This document shows, in pieces, positions 14,153 to 22,150 of a stretch of DNA of 36,647 nt; the stretch's first letter is position 1, and every line of letters begins with the position of its first letter. This DNA comes from Euryarchaeota archaeon Ods01 (lineage in GTDB: Archaea; Halobacteriota; Halobacteria; Halobacteriales; Halorutilaceae). Position numbers and translations under genes: made by a program. The notes beneath the pieces are model-generated. The model did not search any database. It was not told the origin of the DNA and was given only the letters and a program-made list of their open reading frames with translations. Location: contig JAQZCZ010000008.1 of assembly GCA_028751095.1 (NCBI GenBank), positions 1 to 36,647 on the forward strand. Reading direction: 5' to 3'.

Positions 14153-14706
14153 TGTTCCGCCTTCTGCGCCTCCTCTTCAAGCCATCCGTGCTTACCGAGA
14201 CCGACCTGCCGCGCCGTCAGTCCTATCTTGGAGTCGCGCGGGTTGCGCTCGTCTATCGACGCCGTCACGATACGCGAACGGACAGCGTCGCCGACGGCGA
14301 GTTCACGGTTCGACTCCTGCGAGTGGAGACGTTTGTTCTCCTCGTCGAACGAGAAGTAGTCGTCGCCTATCTGTGACGCGTGGAGGAGGGCGTCGACGGG
14401 ACCGACGCTGACGAAAAGACCGAAGCTGACAGCCTCCGAAACCTTTCCGTCGATGACCTCCTGCATCATCGGCTCAAATACGACGGCGTCGAACTCCGCC
14501 TCGTAGAAGACGCCGCCTTCGTTGTACAGTATCTTACCTTCGCCCGTCTCGTGAACCTCCGTGACGGCGACTATCCATCCCATATCCTCGTCACACCGTC
14601 CTTCGAGCTTCTCCTGTAGAAGTTCGCGTATCAGGTCCTTCGAAACGTCGTCGAGACGTTCGGGCGGGACTCTTACCGTATCGACAAGCCTTGCTCGTTT
14701 GTACAT
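14149..14706 (-). CDS. rpo7: DNA-directed RNA polymerase subunit Rpo7 (RpoE1)
   Basis: A 185-residue stalk subunit. The N-terminal RNP-like domain ([20 protein letters not shown] through the EAEFDAVVFEP region) is followed by an S1/OB domain (EAVSFGLFVSVGPVDALLHA onward). With Rpo4 it forms the polymerase stalk that binds nascent RNA and helps open promoters. Its start base is the last base of the PIN-gene stop region, so they are coupled. Confidence 0.96.
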   Translation of the reverse strand: MYKRARLVDTVRVPPERLDDVSKDLIRELLQEKLEGRCDEDMGWIVAVTEVHETGEGKILYNEGGVFYEAEFDAVVFEPMMQEVIDGKVSEAVSFGLFVSVGPVDALLHASQIGDDYFSFDEENKRLHSQESNRELAVGDAVRSRIVTASIDERNPRDSKIGLTARQVGLGKHGWLEEEAQKAEQ

Positions 14707-15068
14707 TATGGATACTCCGCCTCTAAGCGGTTTCTCTGTCTCAGATACAGCACCGGTACGTTACGTTCAAGAAGACGCTCTTTAAGCCTTGCGTCGTTGG
14801 TCACGACCGCAGTATCGTCGTCCGTAGCCTCGATAACCGCGTCGTCGCCGTGCGTCGCCTCCGTCTCGACCGTCTCACACCTCTCGGCTAGTTCGAGCGC
14901 GACCGAGGCGTCCGTATTACCGTCGTCGGCGAGCGCGCGGAGTTCTCGCAGAACCTCGTCCGGAACGACGGCGTCGTAGCCGCCGACGAGACGTTCGGCT
15001 TCGTCGAAGACATCGACGTTGTGTTGCGACGGCGTCATTAGCGCGTTTGCGTCGAACACGACTCTCAT
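14706..15068 (-). CDS. PIN-domain nuclease
   Basis: A 120-residue PIN domain. The acidic active-site residues are visible in [36 protein letters not shown] and [15 protein letters not shown] proteins of this Fcf1/Utp24-like type, encoded beside aIF2-gamma in many archaea, are thought to act on rRNA. The ATG at 15068 is preferred over a longer start because MRVVFDANA begins the fold; it overlaps the aIF2-gamma TGA (ATGA). The VapC type is less likely since no antitoxin gene is adjacent. Confidence 0.85.
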   Translation of the reverse strand: MRVVFDANALMTPSQHNVDVFDEAERLVGGYDAVVPDEVLRELRALADDGNTDASVALELAERCETVETEATHGDDAVIEATDDDTAVVTNDARLKERLLERNVPVLYLRQRNRLEAEYP

Positions 15069-16270
15069 CTCACCGTCCCGACGCCTATCAGACGCCACCG
15101 CGACCCGACGCGGCGGTTTATAGCCATCTTGCTACCGTCCTCGGCGCATACGGGACGCTTGAGCTTCACCTCTGCCTCGCCGTCGCGCGCGCTCGTCACG
15201 CTACCAACCGTCGTCGCCGTACCTACCGACAGCATCAGCGGTTCGCCGGTCGATATAGGCTCTACCTTGTCGCCTTCGTCGCCGCCTACAACGCGGTCGA
15301 GAAGGTCGACGCCTATCGTAAACTCCTCGTGTACGGGCGGGAGCGTCCCTGGTTCGCCCGCGACCTGTCCGGCGAGCGCGTCACCTTTCGTCAGCGACGG
15401 GTCGAGTCCGGTTCCGACGCCGAGAAGTCCGCCGGGCGTAGCCTCCTCGACCATATCGTCGCCCGCCATTATCGAACGGACGTTCGTCTCTATCGCCTCG
15501 TACTCGTCGCCGACCTCGGTCCCTGGACGTATCTCGATTTCGTCGTCCACTCTTAGGACGCCGCGTGCGAGCGAACCGCCGATGACGCCGCCCTTGATTT
15601 CGTCGATAGGCGTGCCAGGACGGTTGACATCGAACGACCGTGCCGCGTACATACGCGGCGGTGCGTCGGCGTCGCGTTCGGGCGTCGGTATCTCTTCCTC
15701 GATTGCCTCGATTAGCCTATCGGTGTTAACGTCCTGCTGAGCGCTGACCGGAATAACCGGCGCGTCCTCGGCGACGGTTCCTTCGACAAACTCCTTAATC
15801 TCCTCGTAACTTTCCTTGGCGCGCTCGCGCGAGACGAGGTCTATCTTGTTCTGAGCGATGACAACGTTCTCGACACCGATTATATCGAGAGCCATCAGGT
15901 GTTCCTCGGTCTGCGGCTGCGGACACGTCTCGTTGGCGCTGATGACCAGAACCGCGCCGTCCATCAGAGAAGCGCCCGAGAGCATCGTCGCCATCAGCGT
16001 TTCGTGTCCCGGGGCGTCGACGAACGAAATCTTACGGACGACCTCGCTCTCGCTTCCGTCGGGACATGTCTCTTCGACAGTGTAACAGTCGGGTGGTTCG
16101 CCCGGGCAACGCCGGAACGTCGTGTCGGCGTATCCTAGGCGAATAGAGATACCCCTCTTCATCTCCTCGCTGTGCTGGTCGGTCCACTCACCGCTCAGCG
16201 CCTGTACGAGCGTCGTCTTTCCGTGGTCTACGTGCCCCACGAGTCCGATGTTGACTTCCGGTTGCGTCAC
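15065..16270 (-). CDS. eif2g: translation initiation factor 2 subunit gamma
   Basis: A 401-residue GTPase that delivers initiator tRNA to the ribosome. G1 is [11 protein letters not shown], the switch region holds [15 protein letters not shown]3 is [12 protein letters not shown]4 is AQNKIDLV and G5 is IPVSAQQ. The Cys-bearing insert [18 protein letters not shown] sits in the zinc-knuckle position but shows only three cysteines, fewer than usual. Beta-barrel domains II and III follow. It is first in the array, and TTTAATAA (about 16318-16325, minus strand) is the likely promoter. Confidence 0.97.
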   Translation of the reverse strand: MTQPEVNIGLVGHVDHGKTTLVQALSGEWTDQHSEEMKRGISIRLGYADTTFRRCPGEPPDCYTVEETCPDGSESEVVRKISFVDAPGHETLMATMLSGASLMDGAVLVISANETCPQPQTEEHLMALDIIGVENVVIAQNKIDLVSRERAKESYEEIKEFVEGTVAEDAPVIPVSAQQDVNTDRLIEAIEEEIPTPERDADAPPRMYAARSFDVNRPGTPIDEIKGGVIGGSLARGVLRVDDEIEIRPGTEVGDEYEAIETNVRSIMAGDDMVEEATPGGLLGVGTGLDPSLTKGDALAGQVAGEPGTLPPVHEEFTIGVDLLDRVVGGDEGDKVEPISTGEPLMLSVGTATTVGSVTSARDGEAEVKLKRPVCAEDGSKMAINRRVGSRWRLIGVGTVR

Positions 16271-16403
16271 TTTTGGGTACCTCAGCGCAAAATCCGTAGT
16301 ACAGTCGGTGGGGGCGATTATTAAAGCTTCTCAAACACGCGCGCCCGTCGAAAATACGTCATCTGTCGGAAGATTCTTTGTCTGTCTCCCGCATCAACGA
16401 ACG

Positions 16404-17480
16404 ATGAAACGTATCGTCGTCGTCGCCGTCGTCTTCACAGCCGTCTTCGTCGCCGCGTCGTTAGGCGGTGCATTCCAACAGGCGGGCGACGTCGACGCCG
16501 ACGAAACCGTGACCAAGGTCGACGTTGACGAGAACGGCGACGCCGTCTTCACACTCGAAATACGGACGCGTCTCGATACTGACGAAAAGCGTGAGGCTTT
16601 CGACAGCTTCGCCGACGAGGTCGAGGACGACCCTGACGCCGCTGTCGCCGACTTCCGCGTCTCGATAGAGTCTCTCGTCGATAGGGCGCGCGACGAAACC
16701 GGACGGGAGATGTCCGTCTCCGACTTCACCGTCGAGACGCGTTCCGAACCCCTGCCCGTTGAGCGCGGAATCGTCGAGTACCGGTTCGACTGGGACGGCT
16801 TTGCGTCGGCTAACGATGCTGTCGAAGCAGGCGACGTTCTCTCGGGCTACATACTCGGCGACTCCGACGCCCTCGTCTTCCGCTACCCTGACGGATACGA
16901 GGTTGACTCGGTTGAGCCGTCGCCCGATATCGACGAAGACGGACTCCGCTGGGACGGTCCGCGTGACTTCGACGACGACCAGCCCCGTGCGGTCTTCGTT
17001 CCGGTTGACCCTGAAGCTCCTGCGGACGATACCGATGACACCGACGACGCCCTCACCGAGAACGGTGACGAAGCCGAGGCGATAGGCGCGCCGCTGTACG
17101 TCTACGCCCTCGTCCTCATCGCTATACTCGCCGTAGCCCTGTTTGCCTACCGTCGGAACGGGGACGACGAAGCCCCCGAGCCACCTTCGAAAGGTCCACC
17201 GGAACCCGCCTCCGAGCCAGCGCCCGAACCCGAGCCTGAGCCTGAACCGTCTTTCGAAGACCTACCCGACGAGGAACGCGTCCTACGTATAATCGAGTCG
17301 GAGGACGGACGCATGAAACAGAAACATCTCGTCGAACGGACCGGATGGAGTGAGGCGAAGGTCAGTCAGGTCACGTCGCGGCTTGAGGACGCCGACGAGA
17401 TAACTAAGCTACGTATGGGGCGCGAGAACATAATCGAGCTACAGGAAGACGACGGTGAGGATGACGAGCCGTCTATCTGA
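16404..17480 (+). CDS. membrane-spanning winged-helix regulator with an extracellular domain (DUF7345/DUF7343-like)
   Basis: A 358-residue protein. Residues 1-25 form a signal peptide (MKRIVVVAVVFTAVFVAASL). An ectodomain of about 190 residues includes EIRTRLDTDEKREAFDSFAD, ARDETGREMSVSDF and YRFDWDGFAS. A transmembrane helix follows (IGAPLYVYALVLIAILAVAL, about 230-252), then a Pro/Glu linker and a C-terminal winged helix (EERVLRIIESEDGRMKQKHL, then TGWSEAKVSQVTSRLEDADE). The topology suggests a one-component sensor that reads the cell surface and acts on DNA. The convergent gene at 17473 shares the ectodomain. The DUF names are from memory. Confidence 0.82.
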   Translation: MKRIVVVAVVFTAVFVAASLGGAFQQAGDVDADETVTKVDVDENGDAVFTLEIRTRLDTDEKREAFDSFADEVEDDPDAAVADFRVSIESLVDRARDETGREMSVSDFTVETRSEPLPVERGIVEYRFDWDGFASANDAVEAGDVLSGYILGDSDALVFRYPDGYEVDSVEPSPDIDEDGLRWDGPRDFDDDQPRAVFVPVDPEAPADDTDDTDDALTENGDEAEAIGAPLYVYALVLIAILAVALFAYRRNGDDEAPEPPSKGPPEPASEPAPEPEPEPEPSFEDLPDEERVLRIIESEDGRMKQKHLVERTGWSEAKVSQVTSRLEDADEITKLRMGRENIIELQEDDGEDDEPSI

Positions 17481-18138
17481 GCCGGTAGGCGACTAACGAG
17501 ACGGCGAGTAGCGCCGCGACGAAGGTGAAGCCGGGTAGCCCCTCACCGTCGTCGCTTTCCTCCTCCGACAGGTCGAAGACGACCCACACGTCCTCCTCTA
17601 TCTCGACGGGACCCGTCCACGTCACGCTCTCCTCGTCAACGTCGGCTTCGTGCGCTTCGTGTTCGGAGACGACGTATCCCTCGGGCGCACGTACCGTTAG
17701 TACCTGCCCTTCTTCGAGAGAAAGACCGCCCTCGAAGACATCGTCCACACGTACGGCGGTCCCGTCAACGGACGCAAAATCTCCCCACGAAATCTCGACT
17801 GTTACAACGCCCTCGTCGCCGTTACGGACTGCCTCTACCGAGACGACCTCGACCGACATCTCGCGCCCCGTCTCACCGGCGGCACGGTCCGCGAACCTCC
17901 CGAAAGGTGCCGCTACGTTCTCGCCCATCTCGGCGGTCCTTTCGTCGCTCTCGGCTATCCTGTCGAAGCCGTCACGCTCGTCGTCGTCGGTCAGTTCGAC
18001 AGTGTTGGTGACCGTCCAGACGGAGTCACCATCTTCTTCGACCGCTATCTCGACGTTGGTACTCGTTTCAGCCGCCTGCACCGCTCCCGTACCCGCGAGC
18101 GCCAAGACTACGAACGCGGCTATTACTGTCCGTCTCAT
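17473..18138 (-). CDS. secreted protein with the same ectodomain and a PGF-CTERM-like anchor
   Basis: A 221-residue protein: a signal peptide (RRTVIAAFVVLALAGTGAVQ), an ectodomain with VTNTVELTDDDERDGFDRIA, AGETGREMSVEVVSVEAV and VEISWGDFASVDGTAV, and a C-terminal GLPGFTFVAALLAVSLVAYR tail. That tail fits a PGF-CTERM signal (PGF, hydrophobic helix, basic end), processed by archaeosortase A to lipid-anchor the protein. The TGREMSV block and the W/F-DGFAS-like block are shared with the protein at 16404, but this one lacks the HTH domain. It overlaps that gene by eight bases at the stops and lies three bases after the gene at 18142. Confidence 0.8.
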   Translation of the reverse strand: MRRTVIAAFVVLALAGTGAVQAAETSTNVEIAVEEDGDSVWTVTNTVELTDDDERDGFDRIAESDERTAEMGENVAAPFGRFADRAAGETGREMSVEVVSVEAVRNGDEGVVTVEISWGDFASVDGTAVRVDDVFEGGLSLEEGQVLTVRAPEGYVVSEHEAHEADVDEESVTWTGPVEIEEDVWVVFDLSEEESDDGEGLPGFTFVAALLAVSLVAYRLR

Positions 18139-18141
18139 GTT

Positions 18142-18834
18142 TTAGAAAGGCGCTCCGTTTCCGGCGTTTTCGCCGCTTCCGGCGTCGTTACCGCGGCGCT
18201 CGTCGCCGTCGTAGTCATCTCCGACGTCGGGTGCGCCGTCACCGACACCGTCGGGTCTTTCGCCCCGCTCACCGCCAACCTCTGCCGGAGGTCCGGCACG
18301 GTCCTCAGGTGGTCCGGCTATCCCACGCGCTACCTCGGCGACCTCGGGTCCGGTGAGGTCACGCGCGTTCTCTTTCAGTTGGGTGATGTTCTCGACGTTC
18401 ACGCCGCGCTCCTCTGCACGTCTGAGGACATGGTCGGCGGAGCGGTTGACAGACTCGCCTTCGACGGATAGCTTAGCCATGTTGGCGTTGTACCGCCGTT
18501 CGGAAATTTCGTCGCGCTCCCTACGTTCGTCGAGTTCGGCTCGTCGCTCCTCGGCGCGGTTCAGGCGTTCACGGAGCGCTTCGGACCGCCTTTCGACTGC
18601 TTCCTCGGGGTTCCTGTCGAATGCTATTCCGAACGCCTCGTTCTCGACCGTGTTACGCACCTCGTTCTGCTGTGCGGCTACGGCTATCGATATCTCTTCT
18701 CCGAACGAGAGTTCGACCTCGGCTTCGCCCTCTTCCGCGGTCACGTCACCGTCAGGCTCCTGAGCCGCGACGACGCCCGCTGCTCCCAGTAGGATGGCGA
18801 CTACGACCGCGACCAATATGGTTCTGGTTCTCAT
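18142..18834 (-). CDS. secreted coiled-coil protein with a Gly-Pro-Pro tail
   Basis: A 230-residue protein with a signal peptide (TRTILVAVVVAILLGAAGVV). It has a beta-like start (VELSFGEEISIAVAAQQNEV) and a long charged helix (LRERLNRAEERRAELDERRE). Then a NANMAKLSVEGESVNRSADH helical segment leads to a disordered Gly/Pro/Asp tail with GPPEDRAGPPAEVGG. The N-terminal 120 or so residues align with the protein at 18973, so they are paralogues (DUF7096-like by memory). The function is unknown. It lies three bases before the PGF-CTERM gene, so the two probably form an operon. Confidence 0.78.
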   Translation of the reverse strand: MRTRTILVAVVVAILLGAAGVVAAQEPDGDVTAEEGEAEVELSFGEEISIAVAAQQNEVRNTVENEAFGIAFDRNPEEAVERRSEALRERLNRAEERRAELDERRERDEISERRYNANMAKLSVEGESVNRSADHVLRRAEERGVNVENITQLKENARDLTGPEVAEVARGIAGPPEDRAGPPAEVGGERGERPDGVGDGAPDVGDDYDGDERRGNDAGSGENAGNGAPF

Positions 18835-18972
18835 CTTTCTCGGTTTCCCGTAAGAGACCGACCTACTTCAATCGGGACAGTCGTTAAGATAAATTTCCAA
18901 AACCTTCAGAAGTTTTCGTACACTCTCGAACCTTCTGCGAGGGTTTTAACCTTTTTCCGGCTACGAGAGCCT

Positions 18973-20004
18973 TTATCGGCTTCTCGGCGCCGCCTCGTCG
19001 GCTTGACCGCTACCGCCCCCACGCCTGTCGTCGACATCTTCCGGAGTTCTATCGTCGCCCCCGTCCTCGTCTTCGTCATCCGTGCTGTCTTCCGACGCTT
19101 CGTCATCGGTTGCTTCCTCCGCCTTATCGCCGGCTTCGTCGGGGGGTTCCGGACCACTCTGCGCGCCGCCCGCGCCTGTTTCGGTGTCGTCTCCGTTATC
19201 GTCTTCGTCACCGTCCGGCTTACTCTCCTCTTCATCGCCCTTCGCGTTTCCACTGTTCCCTTCGTCTTCGTTGTCACTATGCTCGTCCGGCGTCTCGGAC
19301 TCCTCCGGCTGACTTACCCCGTCGTTTCCGTCTGTTCTGTCGTCTGTGCCATCCGAACTATCTTTTTCCGAACCGTCCTCGCGTGGGTCTTCGGCTGTAT
19401 CGTCGGCTGTCTCTCCTGCGTCGTCAGGGGGACCTGTTTCGGGTTCTTCATCCGGTCCGTCGTCAGGGGGTCCTGCGTTTTCAGGAGGTCCTGTGCCTTC
19501 GTCCGTACCCGCGTCGTCGGGCGGTCCTTCACCGTCTTCCGCCGGTGTACCGTCCACAGGCGGTTCTGCGCCCACCTTCTCGGCTACCTCTGAGACATCG
19601 ACACCGGCTCCCTCGGCGCGTTCTACGGCTCTCTCCGACGCTCTGCTGAATGCGTCCTCACGCCTGTCGAGAACTTCTGTCCGCGTGGAGTAAACCCGTT
19701 CGTCTATCTCGCTACGCTCCCGAAGCTCCTCGAGTCGTGAACGTTCCTCGTCTATCTCGTTTCTTCTTTCTCCTAGGGTTTCGGCGTTTCTCTCGACAGC
19801 GGCTTGGTCGCCTGTTTCGAGAGCTATCTCAACGGCGCGTACCCCGACCTCGGCGTCCACGTTCGCCTTCTCGGACGAGACCGCGACGGAAAGCTCCTGT
19901 CCGAGACTCAGGTCTTCCTCCGCCGATACTGAACCCACGGCGAAGGCTCCGAGAAGGAGAAGAGCGAAGAGAGATACTACGAGGGTCCCCCTGATATATC
20001 CCAT
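18973..20004 (-). CDS. secreted coiled-coil protein with a long acidic Gly-Pro tail
   Basis: A 343-residue paralogue of the protein at 18142. The signal peptide is MGYIRGTLVVSLFALLLLGA. The folded part has LSLGQELSVAVSSEKANVDA, then a charged coiled coil (RRNEIDEERSRLEELRERSE) and RREDAFSRASERAVERAEGA. The last 190 residues are disordered, Asp/Glu/Gly/Pro-rich, with repeated GPPDDAG and GPPENAG units. The ATG at 20004 is preferred over the longer start because it leads straight into the signal peptide, and a CTTTATATG element lies about 25-32 bases upstream (leaderless). A surface or cell-wall role is likely; no enzyme motif is seen. Confidence 0.78.
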   Translation of the reverse strand: MGYIRGTLVVSLFALLLLGAFAVGSVSAEEDLSLGQELSVAVSSEKANVDAEVGVRAVEIALETGDQAAVERNAETLGERRNEIDEERSRLEELRERSEIDERVYSTRTEVLDRREDAFSRASERAVERAEGAGVDVSEVAEKVGAEPPVDGTPAEDGEGPPDDAGTDEGTGPPENAGPPDDGPDEEPETGPPDDAGETADDTAEDPREDGSEKDSSDGTDDRTDGNDGVSQPEESETPDEHSDNEDEGNSGNAKGDEEESKPDGDEDDNGDDTETGAGGAQSGPEPPDEAGDKAEEATDDEASEDSTDDEDEDGGDDRTPEDVDDRRGGGSGQADEAAPRSR

Positions 20005-20027
20005 TGCGTGGGAATTAGCGGGACACG

Positions 20028-20036
20028 ACATATAAA
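20028..20036 (-). promoter_or_regulatory. TATA box of the gene at 20004
   Basis: CTTTATATG on the minus strand is centred about 28 bases before the ATG at 20004, the standard haloarchaeal spacing for a leaderless mRNA. This supports the shorter start. Confidence 0.55.
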
Positions 20037-20037
20037 G

Positions 20038-20589
20038 TTAACCCTCGACGTGTTCGACGAGCCTGTCGACAGCCTCGCGCTCGCGCTCACCGCCGCATTT
20101 ACGCGCTACGTCGATGTGGTGTTCGTACAGTTCGCGCAGTTCGGGCTTGAAGCTGAGACGCGTCGCATGTACCGTCGCCTCGATAACCGAAGCGAATCCG
20201 CGGCTGTGCGTCGGTAAGATGCGCTCCTCGACGTTCCTTTCACGCTCCGTGAGACGCCACCGCGTCACCTCGTCGCGTTTCTCCTCGACACTCTCTGCAT
20301 CACAACGTATCCATCCGTCGGCGTCCCGCAAACGTCCGTCAACGACGAAGCCACTCCCGTCGTCCATCGCCGTCTCGACGTAGACGACGGGGTCGCGCGT
20401 GAAGTTGACGACGACTTGGTTGGTCGCGCGGACGTTTTCGAGCGTCGTACTTCCCTCCCAGAGGCGTGCGTATACGTCGCCGTCGCGCACCAGCCCCATC
20501 GGAGCGGCGTTTGACTCACCGTTACCGTCACGGGTCGTCGCTACCGTTTCGGTTATACGTGCGTCGAGTAGGTCTTTCAGACCTTCCAC
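20038..20589 (-). CDS. DUF447 family protein (FMN-binding-like split barrel)
   Basis: A 183-residue protein from the GTG at 20589. Conserved blocks: ITETVATTRDGNGESNAAPM, then VRDGDVYARLWEGSTTLENV and VVVNFTRDPVVYVETAM. DUF447 proteins have a split-barrel fold like flavin reductases. In archaea and methylotrophs they occur with tetrahydromethanopterin-related genes and a CitG-like gene, exactly as here. The true reaction is not known to me. The GTG is 13 bases inside the CitG-like gene; longer starts give non-homologous basic sequence. Confidence 0.82.
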   Translation of the reverse strand: MEGLKDLLDARITETVATTRDGNGESNAAPMGLVRDGDVYARLWEGSTTLENVRATNQVVVNFTRDPVVYVETAMDDGSGFVVDGRLRDADGWIRCDAESVEEKRDEVTRWRLTERERNVEERILPTHSRGFASVIEATVHATRLSFKPELRELYEHHIDVARKCGGEREREAVDRLVEHVEG

Positions 20590-21371
20590 CCCCTGCGGAG
20601 AGCCACGAAGACCGCTCCCGCTACGATGTCCGCCGTCGTCCCCGGGTTTATTTCGCGCTCGCCGAGCCTTTCGTCGAGTTCGTCTGGCGGAAGTTCCCGC
20701 GCCCACTCCATCACCTTACGTGCTTCCTCCCTCCCTCGTCGCTCCTCGACGAGCGTGTCCGGCTCCTCCTTCAGGAGGTCGACGTACGTATCGCGGACCG
20801 CATTCCGTGTTCCGCCGCGTCGCATCTCTAGCCTGCTCGCGGCGTGTAACGTACGCCCGAATCCGCTCGTCCATTCGTCGGCGACCCCGTCTCGTGATGC
20901 GCTCTCCTTCATCACATCGTACAGCGAGACGTCGTCTTCGACCACCTTCTCGCGCGCCTCAGGGTCGCGCACGTCGTACTCCGTGTCGGCGTCGCCGACG
21001 TGTACGTCGACGTAGTCGAAAGCCTCGTAGAACATCGCGGCGTCCTCGGGCGTCGTTTCCTCTGCGACCTCGGGCGCTTCCTCTACGTCGCCGCGTGCCG
21101 CCGCCACCACGAGCGGGGCAAGGAGGAGGAGCGCACCGAACTGTGTGTTCCCGCCCCTGTGCGCTGAGCTGCCACGGACCGACTCGACGAAGACCTCTCC
21201 GACGGTCGCCTCGGGTGCTACTTCGAACCCGCGTCGCGCCCCGACGCCGCCGACGAGGAACTGATGGAAGGTCGTGTCGTCGAAGTCACGTGCTGGTCCG
21301 ACGTTTCCGGGCTTCTGCGTCCCTGCTTCGAGTAGAAGAGCCGCCTCTGCGTCTTCGGCGGGTGTCAGCAT
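20577..21371 (-). CDS. triphosphoribosyl-dephospho-CoA synthase (CitG) family protein
   Basis: A 264-residue protein. Signatures are LEAGTQKPGNVGPARDFDD at the N-terminus, GGNTQFGALLLLAPL in the middle, and EINPGTTADIVAGAVFVALR at the C-terminus, all typical of the CitG/MdcB fold that uses ATP and dephospho-CoA. Archaea lack citrate lyase, so a different substrate is likely. The overlap with the DUF447 gene suggests a shared pathway, probably pterin or C1-coenzyme related. Confidence 0.87.
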   Translation of the reverse strand: MLTPAEDAEAALLLEAGTQKPGNVGPARDFDDTTFHQFLVGGVGARRGFEVAPEATVGEVFVESVRGSSAHRGGNTQFGALLLLAPLVVAAARGDVEEAPEVAEETTPEDAAMFYEAFDYVDVHVGDADTEYDVRDPEAREKVVEDDVSLYDVMKESASRDGVADEWTSGFGRTLHAASRLEMRRGGTRNAVRDTYVDLLKEEPDTLVEERRGREEARKVMEWARELPPDELDERLGEREINPGTTADIVAGAVFVALRRGWKV

Positions 21372-21417
21372 CCGTTTCCTCCGTCTGTCATTTGCTCCGG
21401 ATACGGACTGCGTCCGC

Positions 21418-22056
21418 TTATCGGTTGCGACGCCTTCCGTACCAGACGGCGAAGCCTACGACGGCGACGGCGGTCGCGGCGAGGAAGAAGACGACCCCAG
21501 GCGGGAGTTCTGAGATACGTTCCGCCACGGTGGGCGCTACCTCGGCTGCCTCCTCAACCTCGTCGTCGGGCGCGTCGTCAGCCTCCTCAAGGAAGGCTCC
21601 GACATCGTCCTCGGCGGGTTCCTCGGCAACGTCGTCTGTCGGGGGAACGTCGGCGTACAGACGGAAAAGGTACTGTACGAAGACTGCCGCCGCGCCTATT
21701 GTGGCGACCACGCCGAAGAAACGGGTGAGGATGTCGCGCAAGGTGGTCGAGTCCTCCTCACGTCCGACGAACATGACGAGGGGTTCAGCGGGGGCGTACA
21801 CGTCCATCTCGCGTCCCTTCGGCGAGTACCTCGTTCCGTCGACCTTGATGAGACCGGCGTCGCTCAGATTTTCGAGATGGTACCGCGCGTTCTGGACCGT
21901 CGTACCGCTCCTATCGGCGACCTCCGACGGCGTCGCCGGTTCGTCGTGGAGTTCAGCGAGTATGTCGCGTGCGGTGTCGGACGATAACGCGCCGATTAGG
22001 TCGTCGGCGTCATCGCTGTCGACGCCTATAACGCGCGCCTCCTCACCTTCTGACAT
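21418..22056 (-). CDS. ArsR-type winged-helix protein with a C-terminal membrane anchor
   Basis: A 212-residue protein from the ATG at 22056 (MSEGEEARVIGVDSDDADDL). The winged helix is at about residues 25-95 (ALSSDTARDILAELHDEPAT, then SEVADRSGTTVQNARYHLEN). Next come a hydrophobic helix at about 110-130 (FFGVVATIGAAAVFVQYLFR), an acidic loop, and a final membrane helix (VVFFLAATAVAVVGFAVWYG). Its layout is the reverse of the regulator at 16404: DNA-binding domain first, membrane after. It is divergent from the six-helix protein at 22151 with a 94-base gap, so it may regulate it. Confidence 0.82.
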   Translation of the reverse strand: MSEGEEARVIGVDSDDADDLIGALSSDTARDILAELHDEPATPSEVADRSGTTVQNARYHLENLSDAGLIKVDGTRYSPKGREMDVYAPAEPLVMFVGREEDSTTLRDILTRFFGVVATIGAAAVFVQYLFRLYADVPPTDDVAEEPAEDDVGAFLEEADDAPDDEVEEAAEVAPTVAERISELPPGVVFFLAATAVAVVGFAVWYGRRRNR

Positions 22057-22150
22057 AGGCGGTCTGAGGCGGCGCGTTAACAAACATCTGTTGGTACGTC
22101 ACCGCGTCACACAAAGGTTTACGTTATGCGGAAGCAAGTTGTTGGTAGCT

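Noticed and set aside
14706-15068. VapC toxin assignment for the PIN gene
   Set aside because: There is no antitoxin gene beside it, and the aIF2-gamma/Rpo7 context points to an RNA-processing role.
20399-22150. Long upstream in-frame extension of the six-helix protein at 22151
   Set aside because: It is antisense to the DUF447, CitG-like and membrane-HTH genes, is rich in Arg/Ser/Pro in a way unlike any acidic protein here, and is explained by the codon bias of the opposite strand.
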